A DNA stretch of 64,000 bases from Cupriavidus sp. IDO (GCF_000812465.1 NZ_JWMA01000079.1:19108-83107); one strand, 5' to 3'. Shown: positions 52,485 through 62,482, counted from the first letter of the stretch. Made by a program: numbers and translations. The notes: generated from the letters alone by a model not told the origin.

Positions 52485-54899
52485 TCAGTGGTGGATCATC
52501 TCGACCTTGGCCGCCGCCTTGTCCGCCACTTCGGCGGGCTTGGCTTCTTCCTCGGCAAGCGGCTCGGGCTTGCGCTCGAGTGCCAGCTCCAGCACCTTGT
52601 CGATCCAGCGCACCGGAACGATTTCGATGGCGTTCTTGACGTTGTCGGGGATCTCCGCCAGGTCCTTGACGTTCTCCTCGGGGATCAGCACCAGCTTGAT
52701 GCCGCCACGGTGGGCCGCCAGCAGCTTCTCCTTGAGACCGCCGATCGGCAGCACTTCGCCGCGCAGCGTGATCTCGCCGGTCATCGCCACATCGGCACGC
52801 ACCGGAATACCGGTCAGCACCGACACGAGTGCCGTCGTCATCGCACCGCCGGCCGACGGGCCGTCCTTGGGCGTGGCGCCTTCGGGCACGTGGATGTGGA
52901 TGTCGCGCTTCTCGAACATCTCATCCGCGATACCCAGGCGACGCGCCCGCGAGCGCACCACCGAGCGGGCCGCCTCGACCGACTCCTTCATCACGTCGCC
53001 CAGCGAACCGGTGCGGGTGATGTTGCCCTTGCCCGGCATGATCGCGGCTTCGATGGTCAGCAGGTCGCCGCCCACTTCCGTCCACGCCAGACCGGTCACC
53101 TGGCCAACCTGGTTTTCCTTGCCGGCAAGGCCGAAGTCGTACTTGCGCACGCCGAGGAATTTGTCCAGGTTTTCCGAGTCGACCTTGACCGTGCCGGCCT
53201 CCTTCTTCAGGAGCAGCAGCTTGACCACCTTGCGGGCGATCTTGGACACCTCGCGTTCCAGCGAACGCACACCCGCCTCACGCGTGTAATAGCGGATGAT
53301 GTCGCGGATCGCGCCTTCGCTGACCTCGATCTCGCCGACCTTCAGACCATTGTTCTTGATCTGCTTGGGCAGCAGGTAACGCTGGGCGATGTTGACCTTC
53401 TCGTCCTCGGTGTAACCCGACAGGCGGATCACTTCCATACGGTCGAGCAGCGGCGGCGGGATGTTGAGCGAGTTCGACGTCGCCACGAACATCACGTCAG
53501 ACAGGTCGAAGTCCACTTCGATGTAGTGGTCCTGGAACGTGTGGTTCTGTTCCGGGTCCAGCACCTCGAGCAGCGCCGACGACGGATCGCCGCGGAAATC
53601 CATGCCCATCTTGTCGATCTCGTCGAGCAGGAAGAGCGGATTGCGCACGCCGACCTTCGACAGGCTTTGCAGGATCTTGCCCGGCATCGAGCCGATGTAG
53701 GTCCGGCGGTGGCCGCGGATCTCGGCCTCGTCACGCACGCCACCCAGTGCCATGCGCACGAACTTGCGGTTCGTGGCGCGCGCCACCGACTGGCCGAGCG
53801 AGGTCTTGCCCACGCCGGGAGGCCCGACCAGGCACAGGATCGGCGCCTTCAGCTTGTCCACGCGCTGTTGCACCGCGAGGTACTCGAGAATGCGTTCCTT
53901 GACCTTCTCCAGGCCATAGTGGTCTTCGTCGAGCACGCGCTCGGCGTTGGCGAGGTCGTTGTTGACCTTGCTCTTCTTGCGCCACGGCAGGTTCACCAGC
54001 GTGTCGATGTAGTTGCGCACGACCGTGGCTTCCGCCGACATCGGCGACATCAGCTTGAGCTTCTTGAATTCGGCGTCGGCCTTCTTCTTGGCTTCCTTCG
54101 GCATGCGCGCAGCCTTGATGCGCTTGTCGAGTTCTTCCAGGTCGGCGCCCTCTTCGCCCTCGCCCAGTTCCTTCTGGATGGCCTTGACCTGCTCGTTCAG
54201 ATAGTACTCGCGCTGGCTCTTCTCCATCTGGCGCTTGACGCGGCCACGGATGCGCTTTTCCACCTGCAGGATGTCGATCTCGCCCTCGAGTTGCGACAGC
54301 AGGCTTTCCAGGCGTTCGGTCACATTGACCATCTCCAGGATCTTCTGCTTCTGCTCGAGCTTGATCGGCAGGTGCGCGGCGATGGTGTCCGCCAGGCGGC
54401 CTGCCTCGTCGATACCCGACAGCGAGGTCAGGATCTCGGGCGGGATCTTCTTGTTGAGCTTCACGTACTGGTCGAACTGCGACACGATCGCGCGGCGCAG
54501 GGCCTCGGTCTCCGCGCTTTCGGCCGGTGCGGGCGGCACGGGCACGGCTTCGCACATGAAGTGCGACTCGTCCTCGCTCACCTCGCGGATGTTTGCGCGT
54601 TGCGTACCTTCGACCAGCACCTTCACGGTACCGTCGGGCAGCTTCAGCATTTGCAGGATATTGGCGATGCAGCCGACCTCATACAGGTCGCCCGCCGTCG
54701 GCTCGTCCTTGGCCGCCGTCTTCTGGGCCACGAGCATGATGCTCTTGCCCGACTCCATCGCAGTCTCAAGCGCCTTGATGGACTTCGGGCGACCCACGAA
54801 CAGCGGGATCACCATGTGCGGAAACACCACCACGTCGCGCAGGGGCAACAGTGGGAGGCGAATCGGCTCGGCCGGGAGGAGTTGTGTTCCGGACATCAT
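52485..54899 (-). CDS. lon: ATP-dependent protease Lon
   Basis: An 804-residue Lon. The N-terminal substrate domain (LPLLPLRDVVVFPHMVIPLFVGR) is followed by the AAA+ module with Walker A GPPGVGKTSLGQ and sensor regions, and the Ser-Lys protease domain with PKDGPSAGGAM (catalytic Ser) and GLKEKLLAAHRGGI (Lys). It degrades misfolded and regulatory proteins. The start at 54899 is preferred over 54917 because GGGGA lies just upstream of it. Upstream, ATCGAT-rich sequence (54945-54975) may contain the promoter, but I could not assign a heat-shock -10/-35. Confidence 0.96.
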   Translation of the reverse strand: MMSGTQLLPAEPIRLPLLPLRDVVVFPHMVIPLFVGRPKSIKALETAMESGKSIMLVAQKTAAKDEPTAGDLYEVGCIANILQMLKLPDGTVKVLVEGTQRANIREVSEDESHFMCEAVPVPPAPAESAETEALRRAIVSQFDQYVKLNKKIPPEILTSLSGIDEAGRLADTIAAHLPIKLEQKQKILEMVNVTERLESLLSQLEGEIDILQVEKRIRGRVKRQMEKSQREYYLNEQVKAIQKELGEGEEGADLEELDKRIKAARMPKEAKKKADAEFKKLKLMSPMSAEATVVRNYIDTLVNLPWRKKSKVNNDLANAERVLDEDHYGLEKVKERILEYLAVQQRVDKLKAPILCLVGPPGVGKTSLGQSVARATNRKFVRMALGGVRDEAEIRGHRRTYIGSMPGKILQSLSKVGVRNPLFLLDEIDKMGMDFRGDPSSALLEVLDPEQNHTFQDHYIEVDFDLSDVMFVATSNSLNIPPPLLDRMEVIRLSGYTEDEKVNIAQRYLLPKQIKNNGLKVGEIEVSEGAIRDIIRYYTREAGVRSLEREVSKIARKVVKLLLLKKEAGTVKVDSENLDKFLGVRKYDFGLAGKENQVGQVTGLAWTEVGGDLLTIEAAIMPGKGNITRTGSLGDVMKESVEAARSVVRSRARRLGIADEMFEKRDIHIHVPEGATPKDGPSAGGAMTTALVSVLTGIPVRADVAMTGEITLRGEVLPIGGLKEKLLAAHRGGIKLVLIPEENVKDLAEIPDNVKNAIEIVPVRWIDKVLELALERKPEPLAEEEAKPAEVADKAAAKVEMIHH

Positions 54900-55070
54900 T
54901 TTCCCCAAGTCAGTCATTTAAGGCGTAAATTGGGCCGCCCGAATCGATTACAAGACACCGGCAAATCGATTCGATATTGCAAGGCATATGACGCTCCCTG
55001 CACCTGCAGGCCCCTCTGAAACAGCATACCCGCGTTTCCTCCCCTTCGTCGGTGGAATTGAAGAAAAAAA

Positions 55071-55094
55071 GCCGTTCGCTTTTACGCGAACGGC
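55071..55094 (-). terminator. clpX terminator
   Basis: GCCGTTCGC and GCGAACGGC form a 9-bp stem with a 6-nt loop; the reverse strand continues with TTTTTTTCTT. It lies 58 bp past the clpX stop and before the lon promoter region. Confidence 0.9.
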
Positions 55095-55151
55095 CTTTCG
55101 GACTCGCTGCCGGTGTAGTCCTGACCACTTGACCACAGGCGCGCCCTCGCG

Positions 55152-56429
55152 TCAGTTGGAGCCAGCTACCTTTGGCTGCTGCTCCTCGTACATCAGGAGT
55201 GGCGGCGCATCCCCGGTGATGGTGTTTTCATCGATCACGACCTTCTGTACGCCCTTGTAGTTCGGCAGGTCGTACATGACGTCCATCAGCGATTGTTCGA
55301 GTATCGAACGCAAGCCGCGGGCGCCCGTCTTGCGGCGAATCGCCTTGCGGGCAATAGCAGAGAGCGCTGCGGGCCGGATCTCCAGCTCGACGCCTTCCAT
55401 CGCCAGCAGTTTCTGGTATTGCTTGACCAGCGCATTCTTCGGCTCGACCAGGATCTGCATCAGCGCGGCCTCGTCCAGCTTGGCCAGCGTTGCCACCACC
55501 GGCAGGCGGCCGATCAGTTCGGGAATTAGGCCGAACTTGATCAGATCTTCCGGCTCGGTCTGGGGCAGGACTTCGCTGACATCGCGCTCTTCCTTGCTCT
55601 GGACCTGCGCGGCGAAGCCAATGCCGGTCTTGTCCGAGCGCTGCATGATCACCTTTTCCAGGCCATCGAATGCACCGCCGCAGATAAACAGGATGTTGGT
55701 GGTATCCACCTGCAGGAAATCCTGGTTGGGATGCTTGCGGCCACCCTGCGGCGGCACCGAGGCCATGGTGCCCTCGATCAGCTTCAGCAGGGCCTGCTGC
55801 ACGCCCTCGCCCGAGACGTCGCGCGTGATGGACGGGTTGTCCGACTTGCGCGAGATCTTGTCGATTTCGTCGATGTAGACAATGCCGCGCTGCGCCTTCT
55901 CAACTTCGTAGTTGCAGTTCTGCAGCAGCTTCTGGATGATGTTTTCGACGTCCTCGCCCACGTAGCCGGCTTCGGTCAGTGTGGTGGCGTCGGCGATCAC
56001 GAACGGCACGTTGAGCAGGCGCGCGAGCGTCTGGGCGAGCAGCGTCTTGCCTGAGCCGGTCGGCCCGATCAGCAGGATGTTGCTCTTGGACAGCTCGACG
56101 TCATCCTTCTTGCCAAGGTGCTTCAGGCGCTTGTAGTGGTTGTAGACAGCCACCGCCAGAATCTTCTTGGCCTGTTCCTGCCCGATCACGTACTGATCCA
56201 GGCTCTCACGGATTTCGTGGGGCGTGGGCAGGTCGGACCTGGCGGCCGCGGTCGCGTCCTTCTCAGACGCCGTGGCCTCGTCGCGGATGATCTCGTTGCA
56301 GAGGTCGATGCATTCGTCGCAAATGAACACCGACGGGCCTGCGATGAGCTTCTTGACCTCGTGCTGGCTCTTGCCGCAAAACGAGCAATACAGAAGCTTC
56401 TCGCTGGATGAACCTTTTTTTTCCGCCAT
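55152..56429 (-). CDS. clpX: ATP-dependent Clp protease ATP-binding subunit ClpX
   Basis: A 425-residue ClpX with the zinc-binding domain (YCSFCGKSQHEV, FICDECIDLCNEI, four cysteines), Walker A GPTGSGKTLLAQ, Walker B IVYIDEIDKI, the pore loop AGYVGEDV and the ClpP-contact loop DKTGIGFAAQ. It unfolds tagged proteins and feeds them to ClpP. It follows clpP by 257 bp, with the clpP terminator in between, so it has its own promoter in 56430-56560. The ribosome site is weak. Confidence 0.97.
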   Translation of the reverse strand: MAEKKGSSSEKLLYCSFCGKSQHEVKKLIAGPSVFICDECIDLCNEIIRDEATASEKDATAAARSDLPTPHEIRESLDQYVIGQEQAKKILAVAVYNHYKRLKHLGKKDDVELSKSNILLIGPTGSGKTLLAQTLARLLNVPFVIADATTLTEAGYVGEDVENIIQKLLQNCNYEVEKAQRGIVYIDEIDKISRKSDNPSITRDVSGEGVQQALLKLIEGTMASVPPQGGRKHPNQDFLQVDTTNILFICGGAFDGLEKVIMQRSDKTGIGFAAQVQSKEERDVSEVLPQTEPEDLIKFGLIPELIGRLPVVATLAKLDEAALMQILVEPKNALVKQYQKLLAMEGVELEIRPAALSAIARKAIRRKTGARGLRSILEQSLMDVMYDLPNYKGVQKVVIDENTITGDAPPLLMYEEQQPKVAGSN

Positions 56430-56560
56430 AGGAATCAGTCACTTAGCAGTGTGCGCAGCACAGGGCAGAAGGCCCCGAGGCAATACGCTTCAAACGGATC
56501 ATACGCCAAAACAATTGGCACAGCCGGCAACGCCCCCCACGCTGTGGGGCAAACGCAAAA

Positions 56561-56581
56561 AACGAGGCACAAGGCCTCGTT
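56561..56581 (-). terminator. clpP terminator
   Basis: AACGAGGC and GCCTCGTT form an 8-bp stem with a 5-nt loop, followed on the reverse strand by TTTTTGCGTTT. A further GC hairpin (CCCCAC-GCT-GTGGGG, 56535-56549) lies just beyond. Confidence 0.85.
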
Positions 56582-56686
56582 CCGGTGTAGCCTTCGCCAT
56601 TTGAGCAGCCGCTTGCGCCACGCGCTTCACGCGCCGCAAGCATGGCCGGCCGCCGGTTCGCCTTGCGCCTCGGCGGCCTTGCTGCA

Positions 56687-57337
56687 TCAGCCGCGGCGGG
56701 TAATGACCTTGTCGATCAGGCCGTAATCGACGGCCTGGTCACCGCTCATGAAGTTGTCGCGATCGGTGTCGCGGGCAATCTTCTCGACCGGCTGTCCAGT
56801 CACTTCCGACAGAATGCTGTTGAGCCGCTCGCGCAGGTACAGGATCTCGCGGGCCTGGATTTCGATATCCGAAGCCTGGCCGCGCGCGCCGCCCAGCGGC
56901 TGGTGGATCATGATGCGCGAGTTGGGCAGCGCCGAACGCTTGCCCTTCGCACCAGCCGCCAGCAGGAATGCACCCATGCTTGCCGCCATGCCCATGCAGA
57001 GCGTGGACACGTCCGGCTTGATGAACTGCATCGTGTCGTAAATGGCCAGGCCAGCCGACACCGAGCCGCCCGGCGAATTGATGTAGAGCGACACGTCCTT
57101 GTCCGGATTCTCACTCTCCAGGAACAGCAGCTGCGCCACCACCAGGTTGGCGGTCTGGTCGTTGACTTCACCGACCATGAACACCACCCGCTCCTTCAGC
57201 AGACGCGAGTAGATGTCGTAGGCGCGCTCGCCCCGGCCGGACTGCTCGACCACCATCGGCACCAGCCCCAGACCCTGGGTTTCCAGCGCCGAAGCCTGCG
57301 TGGTGGCGAGACGGTCAAGCAAATCATTGCGGGTCAT
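56687..57337 (-). CDS. clpP: ATP-dependent Clp protease proteolytic subunit ClpP
   Basis: A 216-residue ClpP with the full triad: Ser in GMAASMGAFLLAAG, His in RIMIHQPLGGARGQ and Asp in DTDRDNFMS. It forms the double-ring peptidase that works with ClpX (and ClpA). The start at 57337 is set by GGAG upstream and gives the usual length; the longer frame to 57424 runs into the trigger factor tail region. It follows tig by 103 bp. Confidence 0.97.
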   Translation of the reverse strand: MTRNDLLDRLATTQASALETQGLGLVPMVVEQSGRGERAYDIYSRLLKERVVFMVGEVNDQTANLVVAQLLFLESENPDKDVSLYINSPGGSVSAGLAIYDTMQFIKPDVSTLCMGMAASMGAFLLAAGAKGKRSALPNSRIMIHQPLGGARGQASDIEIQAREILYLRERLNSILSEVTGQPVEKIARDTDRDNFMSGDQAVDYGLIDKVITRRG

Positions 57338-57440
57338 GCAAGTTCTCCAGGGTATCGATGGATGGCAAGGAACTGTCGGGAACGCTCGGAACCGCGACCG
57401 GCCCCACGCCTTGGCGCGGGACAAACGGTCAGGCCCGGCC

Positions 57441-58796
57441 TCAGGCTTGTTGCTGGTTGCCTTCGGCGGTGAGTTCCTCGAAGGACACCGACTTGTCGGT
57501 GACCTTGGCCTTGCCGCACACGAAATTTACCACGTTGTTTTCGAGCACGTAGGCTTCCATCTCGGCCAGGCGCTGCTGGTCGCCGTAGTACCAGCGCATG
57601 ACTTCCTTCGGGTCTTCGTAGCTCTTGGCGAAGTCCTCGATCTCGGCCTTGATCTGGTCAGCCTTGGCTTCCAGGCCGTGGGCCTTGACGATCTCGGCCA
57701 GGATCAGGCCCAGCTTGACGCGGCGCTCAGCTTGCTGCGTGAACATCTCGGCCGGAATCGGCATGTCCTTGGCGTTCGGCATGCCGCGTTGCTCCAGGTC
57801 ACGGCGAGCCATCTGCACCAGGCGCTCCTGGTCCTGCTCGATCAGGGCCTTGGGCACGTCCAGCTCGCTCACCTTCAGCAGCGCGTCCATGACCTGGTCC
57901 TTCAGCATGGCGTGCGTGCGGCGCTTGACTTCGCGCTCCAGGTTTTCGCGGATGTCGGCGCGCATCTTCTCGACGCTGCCGTCGGCGATGCCGAGCGACT
58001 TGGCGAACGCATCGTTCACTTCCGGCAGGTGGGCCCACTCGACCTTCTTCAGGGTCACGGTGAACTCGGCGGTCTTGCCCGCCACTTCCTTGCCGTGGTA
58101 GTCGGCCGGGAACGCCAGCGGGAAGGCCTTGCTTTCGCCAACCTTCAGGCCCAGCGTGGCTTGCTCGAATTCGGGCAGCATGCGGCCTTCGCCCAGCACG
58201 AACGGGAAGTCTTCGGCCTTGCCGCCGGCGAACTCTTCGCCTTCGATCTTGCCGACGAAGTCGAGCGTCACGCGGTCGCCGTTCTTGGCGGTCACATCGC
58301 CGCCGCCGTCACCGTGCTCGCCGGCTTCGCCGCGCACGTGGTAGTGCACGCGCTGCTTGCGCAGGATGTCGATGGTCTTGTCGACTTCGGCTTCGGTGAT
58401 TTCGGTGGAGGTGCGGGTCACTTCCGCGGCAGTCAGGTCGCCCAGCTTGACTTCCGGGTACACCTCGAAGGTGGCGTCGAAGGCCACTTCGTCTTCGCCC
58501 ACGCCGTCGGTCTTGACTTCAAACTTCGGCTGGCCGGCGACCTTCACGTCCTGTTCTTTGGTGATGTCGAAGAACTTGCGGGCAGCCTTGTCGAAGCGCA
58601 CTTCGAACTCGACTTGCTGGCCGTATTGCTTCTCGACCATCTTCATCGGCACCTTGCCCGGACGGAAGCCCGACATCTTCACGGTCTTCGACAGGCGAAC
58701 GAGGCGCTCCTGCTTTTCCTTTTCCACTTCGGCCTTGGGAATGGCCAGGGTCACCTTGCGGTCCAGTTTGCCGAGGTTTTCAATGACGTTCGACAT
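57441..58796 (-). CDS. tig: Trigger factor, ribosome-associated chaperone
   Basis: A 451-residue trigger factor. The ribosome-binding signature is KMSGFRPGKVPMKMV near residue 45, the FKBP-like PPIase domain is at about 150-245 (NGDRVTLDFVGKIEGEEFAGG), and the remainder is the helical chaperone domain. It binds nascent chains at the exit tunnel. The ribosome site is weak. A possible -10 (GATAAT) is on the reverse strand at 58963-58958, about 160 nt upstream. It opens the tig-clpP-clpX-lon block. Confidence 0.96.
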   Translation of the reverse strand: MSNVIENLGKLDRKVTLAIPKAEVEKEKQERLVRLSKTVKMSGFRPGKVPMKMVEKQYGQQVEFEVRFDKAARKFFDITKEQDVKVAGQPKFEVKTDGVGEDEVAFDATFEVYPEVKLGDLTAAEVTRTSTEITEAEVDKTIDILRKQRVHYHVRGEAGEHGDGGGDVTAKNGDRVTLDFVGKIEGEEFAGGKAEDFPFVLGEGRMLPEFEQATLGLKVGESKAFPLAFPADYHGKEVAGKTAEFTVTLKKVEWAHLPEVNDAFAKSLGIADGSVEKMRADIRENLEREVKRRTHAMLKDQVMDALLKVSELDVPKALIEQDQERLVQMARRDLEQRGMPNAKDMPIPAEMFTQQAERRVKLGLILAEIVKAHGLEAKADQIKAEIEDFAKSYEDPKEVMRWYYGDQQRLAEMEAYVLENNVVNFVCGKAKVTDKSVSFEELTAEGNQQQA

Positions 58797-59025
58797 GGTC
58801 GTTGATCCAATCCAGAAATGTAGTTGTGTTCGTAGGCGCAACCGCTTGCGCACCCGCCCGTCCGCGTACCGGCGAGGCGCCAGCCACGTACGCCACTGCC
58901 AGACAGGCACCGGCGGGCACTCGCGAACCGCAAGCTCCGCGCAAACGGAAAACGGGGATTATCGCACGGTTTTGATTCGGTTCCGGCAGTTTTTACCCTG
59001 ACCGGGCACGGAAACGCACCTGCCG

Positions 59026-60999
59026 CTATGCTGCCCGTCCATGGCGCAGGGCGCGCAGCAGCAGCCGCGCCGGATCCATGGCATCGACCAGGTCGGACTC
59101 CAGCGGCAGCGGCTCGCCCTCGATCTGACTGGCGAGCAGTTCCGCGCCCAGCGCTGCCCATGTGAGGCCGCGTGACGCATATGCAAGTGCCGCGTAAAGC
59201 CCGGGCTGGCGCGGGATATCGCGCAGGTGCGCGCCACGCAACCCCAGGGCCGCCGCCCCGGCGGCAGCTTCATCCGGCATCTGCCCGATCAATGGCAGCC
59301 GGTTATGTGAAACCGTGCGCACGCCCACATAGCCCGAGAGAGTCGCCACATCCAGCCTCGCAATGCGGGCCGCTTGCTCCGGAAGCATGTCCGCAAGCCG
59401 CGCGAGATTCTCGAGGTGAACATCGGGCCGCTCGACCAGAGGCCCCTCGTCAGCGTCATAGCTGGAGCCGACGCGCGCACTGCCGTCGGCGGTGCGCGGC
59501 AGCAGATATCCGGCACCCGTGACCACGCAGTCCGGCCACGCGCCGAGCGCGTCGACCTGCTCGCCCGAAAATGCTGTCAGCTGGCCGCGTACACGCCGCA
59601 TCACCTGATGATGCATGGGCATCAGGCGCTGGGCCTCGTACGCGTTGGCGAGGATCAGGACAGGTGCCGATGCCAGCACCGCGCCGTGTTCGGCCGTGGC
59701 CTGCCACTGACCTTCCACCCGCGCGATGTGCGCTACCTCGCAGCCGAATCGAGGATGAACGGCATCGCCGGCCTTCAGCATCTGCGCCCGGCAGATATCG
59801 GGAGGCGCCACCCAACCACCCTGTGGGAACCAGAGCCCGCCCCGGGGTACGGCCGCGCCGTGGGACGCCTTCGCTTCCCCGGGGGTCATCCACCGGACAA
59901 AGTCCTCCGGCAAGCCAAGCGCTGCCAGCGCGGCCCGCTGCGCCTCGCCCTCCACCTCGCCCTCACCGATCTGGAGGACGCCACAGCCATGCCAGCCGAC
60001 CGGATGCCCGGCTTCCGCCAGAGCCTCCCAGGCACGTAGTGCGTGCAGGTTGCCAGCGCGAGACAAGCGCGACAGCAGACTGTCGTCGGGCGAGATATGG
60101 GCGTGCATGGCTGCCGCGCGATGCGCCGAAGTCTGCCGCGCCGGCCCGTCATGCCGGTCAAACAACGTCACCCGCCAGCCGCGCGAAGCCAGCCGCTCGG
60201 TGATTGCACAGCCGGCCAGTCCCGCGCCGATCACGATGGCATGCCGTTCCGGCCAGCTGGCCGCAGGGCTGGGCGCATGCCGGCGCGATTTCCAGGCCGG
60301 CAGGAAATGCGCAACCGTCATGTCCCGCTTGCCGCCGAATCCGGGCGCCTTGCTGACCTCGAACCCGACCGCCTGCAGCCCGCGGCGCACGAATCCCGCC
60401 GCGGTATAGGTCGCCAGCGTGGCGCCCGGCCGCGCCAGCCGCGCCAGCCCGCGGAACACGGTGGGCGACCACATGTCGGCGTTGCGCGCTGGCGAGAAGC
60501 CATCCAGGTAGAACGCGTCGGCGCCCGCCACCAGTTTCGGCAGCAGATGCTCGATATCGCCGAGCGCCAGCGTCAGGATCACCGCCCCGCCGTCGAAGCT
60601 CAGCCGATGCAGGCCGGGCAACGCGGCTGGCCAGGCCGCTTGCAAAGCCTTGGCAAACGGCAGCAACTCGCCCAGCCCGGCGTGCAACTGCGCCAGTCCC
60701 TCACGCGTGAATGGATGCTTTTCGATCGAGACAAAATGCAGGCGGGCACAGCGTTGCGGATCGTTGCGCCAGGCCTGCCAGGTAGCGAGGAAATTCAGGC
60801 CTTGCCCGAACCCGGTTTCGACAATCACGAACTGTTCGCGCCCGGCCCAGCCCTGCGGCAGGCCGTTGCCGCCCAGGAACACATGTCCGGCCTGGGCAAG
60901 GCCGCCCTCGGTGCTGTGATAGACGTCGTCGTAACGGGGGGAATACGGTGTGCCTTCGGCCGACAGGATCGGCTCGGCGGGCTCGAGTGCGCGCGGCAT
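59026..60999 (-). CDS. mnmC: Bifunctional tRNA 5-methylaminomethyl-2-thiouridine biosynthesis protein MnmC
   Basis: A 657-residue fusion. Residues 1-240 are the MnmC2 methyltransferase (FVIVETGFGQGLNFLATW SAM loop, AFYLDGFSPARNADMWSP, GFGGKRDMTVAHF); from about residue 262 the FAD oxidoreductase MnmC1 begins with AIVIGAGLAGCAITERLASRGW. Together they remove the carboxymethyl group and methylate U34 of several tRNAs. The start at 60999 is the first that fits the family; longer readings overlap the divergent rlmJ. No good ribosome site is visible, so the start is approximate. Confidence 0.93.
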   Translation of the reverse strand: MPRALEPAEPILSAEGTPYSPRYDDVYHSTEGGLAQAGHVFLGGNGLPQGWAGREQFVIVETGFGQGLNFLATWQAWRNDPQRCARLHFVSIEKHPFTREGLAQLHAGLGELLPFAKALQAAWPAALPGLHRLSFDGGAVILTLALGDIEHLLPKLVAGADAFYLDGFSPARNADMWSPTVFRGLARLARPGATLATYTAAGFVRRGLQAVGFEVSKAPGFGGKRDMTVAHFLPAWKSRRHAPSPAASWPERHAIVIGAGLAGCAITERLASRGWRVTLFDRHDGPARQTSAHRAAAMHAHISPDDSLLSRLSRAGNLHALRAWEALAEAGHPVGWHGCGVLQIGEGEVEGEAQRAALAALGLPEDFVRWMTPGEAKASHGAAVPRGGLWFPQGGWVAPPDICRAQMLKAGDAVHPRFGCEVAHIARVEGQWQATAEHGAVLASAPVLILANAYEAQRLMPMHHQVMRRVRGQLTAFSGEQVDALGAWPDCVVTGAGYLLPRTADGSARVGSSYDADEGPLVERPDVHLENLARLADMLPEQAARIARLDVATLSGYVGVRTVSHNRLPLIGQMPDEAAAGAAALGLRGAHLRDIPRQPGLYAALAYASRGLTWAALGAELLASQIEGEPLPLESDLVDAMDPARLLLRALRHGRAA

Positions 61000-61134
61000 A
61001 GACAAGACAGGAACTGGAAAACAAGCGAGGGGGCAAGGCCGGACAACCCGCGGCGGATGGTAGCATAGCGCCCTTCCCGCAGCCTTCACGCCGCCTCGCC
61101 CCTGAACAGGGCCAGGGCCGCTCCCGTTCCCGCC

Positions 61135-61992
61135 ATGCTCAGCTACCGTCATGCCTTCCACGCCGGCAACCACGCCGACGTCCTGAAACACGCCATCGTG
61201 GTGCAACTGCTGGAGCACCTGACGCAGAAGGACAAGGCATTCTGGTATATCGACACGCACGCCGGCGCCGGGCTCTACGCGCTCGACCACGCCTACGCGC
61301 AGAAGAAGGCCGAGTTCGAGACCGGCATCTCGCGGCTATGGCAGGCGGCTGCCGGCGGCACTGCCCTGCCCGCCATGCTGGACGAGTATCTCGACCAGGT
61401 TCGCGCGCTCAACCCCGAAGGCGGCCTGCGCCACTACCCCGGCTCGCCCTGGCTTGCCTGGCAGATGCTGCGAGACCAGGACCGGCTGCGCCTGTTCGAA
61501 CTGCACAGCACCGAAATCCAGGTGCTGCGCGACAACTTCCGCGGCGCCGGCCGCAAGGTCATGCTGTATGACGGCGACGGCTTCGGCGGCATCAAGGCAA
61601 TCCTGCCGCCCCCGCCCCGCCGCGCGCTGGTGCTGATCGATCCCTCGTATGAAGACAAGCAAGACTATGCCCGTACCGTGCAGACTTTACAGGACGGGCT
61701 GCAGCGCTTCGCCACCGGCATGTACGCGATCTGGTATCCGCAAGTGCAGCGGCGCGAATCGGTGCAGCTACCCGTGCAGTTGAAGAACCTGCCGCTCAAG
61801 AGCTGGCTGCACGTGAGCCTCACCGTCAAGCATCCGGTCGACGGCGGGCTCGGCCTGCACGGCAGCGGCATGTTCATCGTCAATCCGCCGTGGCGGCTCA
61901 AGGAATCGCTGCAGGAAGCCATGCCAGTGCTGGTCGGCCTGCTGGGCCAGGACGACGGTGCAAAGTTCATGCTGGAAGCCGAAGAGAACTGA
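61135..61992 (+). CDS. rlmJ: 23S rRNA (adenine-2030-N6)-methyltransferase RlmJ
   Basis: A 285-residue RlmJ: MLSYRHAFHAGNHADVLKHAI is the family opening, YIDTHAGAGLYAL the SAM loop, and VLIDPSYEDKQDY the catalytic motif, with serine in the place of the second proline of the more usual DPPYE. The enzyme methylates A2030 in helix 72 of 23S rRNA. It is divergent from mnmC with 135 bp between starts, so two RNA-modification genes share one control region. No strong ribosome site is present. Confidence 0.94.
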   Translation: MLSYRHAFHAGNHADVLKHAIVVQLLEHLTQKDKAFWYIDTHAGAGLYALDHAYAQKKAEFETGISRLWQAAAGGTALPAMLDEYLDQVRALNPEGGLRHYPGSPWLAWQMLRDQDRLRLFELHSTEIQVLRDNFRGAGRKVMLYDGDGFGGIKAILPPPPRRALVLIDPSYEDKQDYARTVQTLQDGLQRFATGMYAIWYPQVQRRESVQLPVQLKNLPLKSWLHVSLTVKHPVDGGLGLHGSGMFIVNPPWRLKESLQEAMPVLVGLLGQDDGAKFMLEAEEN

Positions 61993-62018
61993 GCGCCGAG
62001 CCCGCCGACGCCTGCGCC

Positions 62019-62447
62019 CTACTCGCGCGAGCCGGCGACCCCGGCACGACTGAACTTTGCCAGCAGCCAGTCGACCACCACGGCCAGCAGGATCCCGATG
62101 CTGTCGGCCAGCAGGTCCGCCCAGTCGGCGTCCCGGTAAGACGTCATTCCCTGCAGCAGTTCGATCAGGCCGCCATAGGCCACCAGGGCAAACAGTACAC
62201 CCACGCCCCGCCCCACATACGCCCGCCGTCCGAGCAAGGCAAGCACCAGGAACGCCAGCGCGTGGTTGGACTTGTCCCAGCCTGTGGTTGGCATCGGCTG
62301 CGTTGGCGGCATCAGCGAAAGGACGAGCACGGCTATCGCGCAAGGCCAGAAAAGCAGGCGCCATCGGCCCGGCGTGAGGGGATAGAGGGAAACAGGCGGC
62401 ACGAGGCGGTTCACCTTGGTAGCGGACGACATCAAGACTACCAGCAT
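62019..62447 (-). CDS. VanZ-like membrane protein
   Basis: A 142-residue protein with about four membrane segments and the VanZ-family pattern DKSNHALAFLVLALLGRRAY, GGLIELLQGMTSYRDADWADLLADSIG (the acidic D-W-x-D-x-x-A-D-x-x-G motif). VanZ relatives give teicoplanin resistance in enterococci, but chromosomal proteobacterial members have no settled function. AGGA precedes the start. It converges with rlmJ (26 bp apart) and follows the small lipoprotein gene after that gene's terminator. Confidence 0.85.
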   Translation of the reverse strand: MLVVLMSSATKVNRLVPPVSLYPLTPGRWRLLFWPCAIAVLVLSLMPPTQPMPTTGWDKSNHALAFLVLALLGRRAYVGRGVGVLFALVAYGGLIELLQGMTSYRDADWADLLADSIGILLAVVVDWLLAKFSRAGVAGSRE

Positions 62448-62482
62448 GACGTCCTGGCTGACGCTCTCGCAGCAGGCAGAAA

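Noticed and set aside
52488..55019. An 843-codon plus-strand frame opposite lon
   Set aside because: Shadow of lon; composition is His/Leu/Asp/Val-rich and no motif is present.
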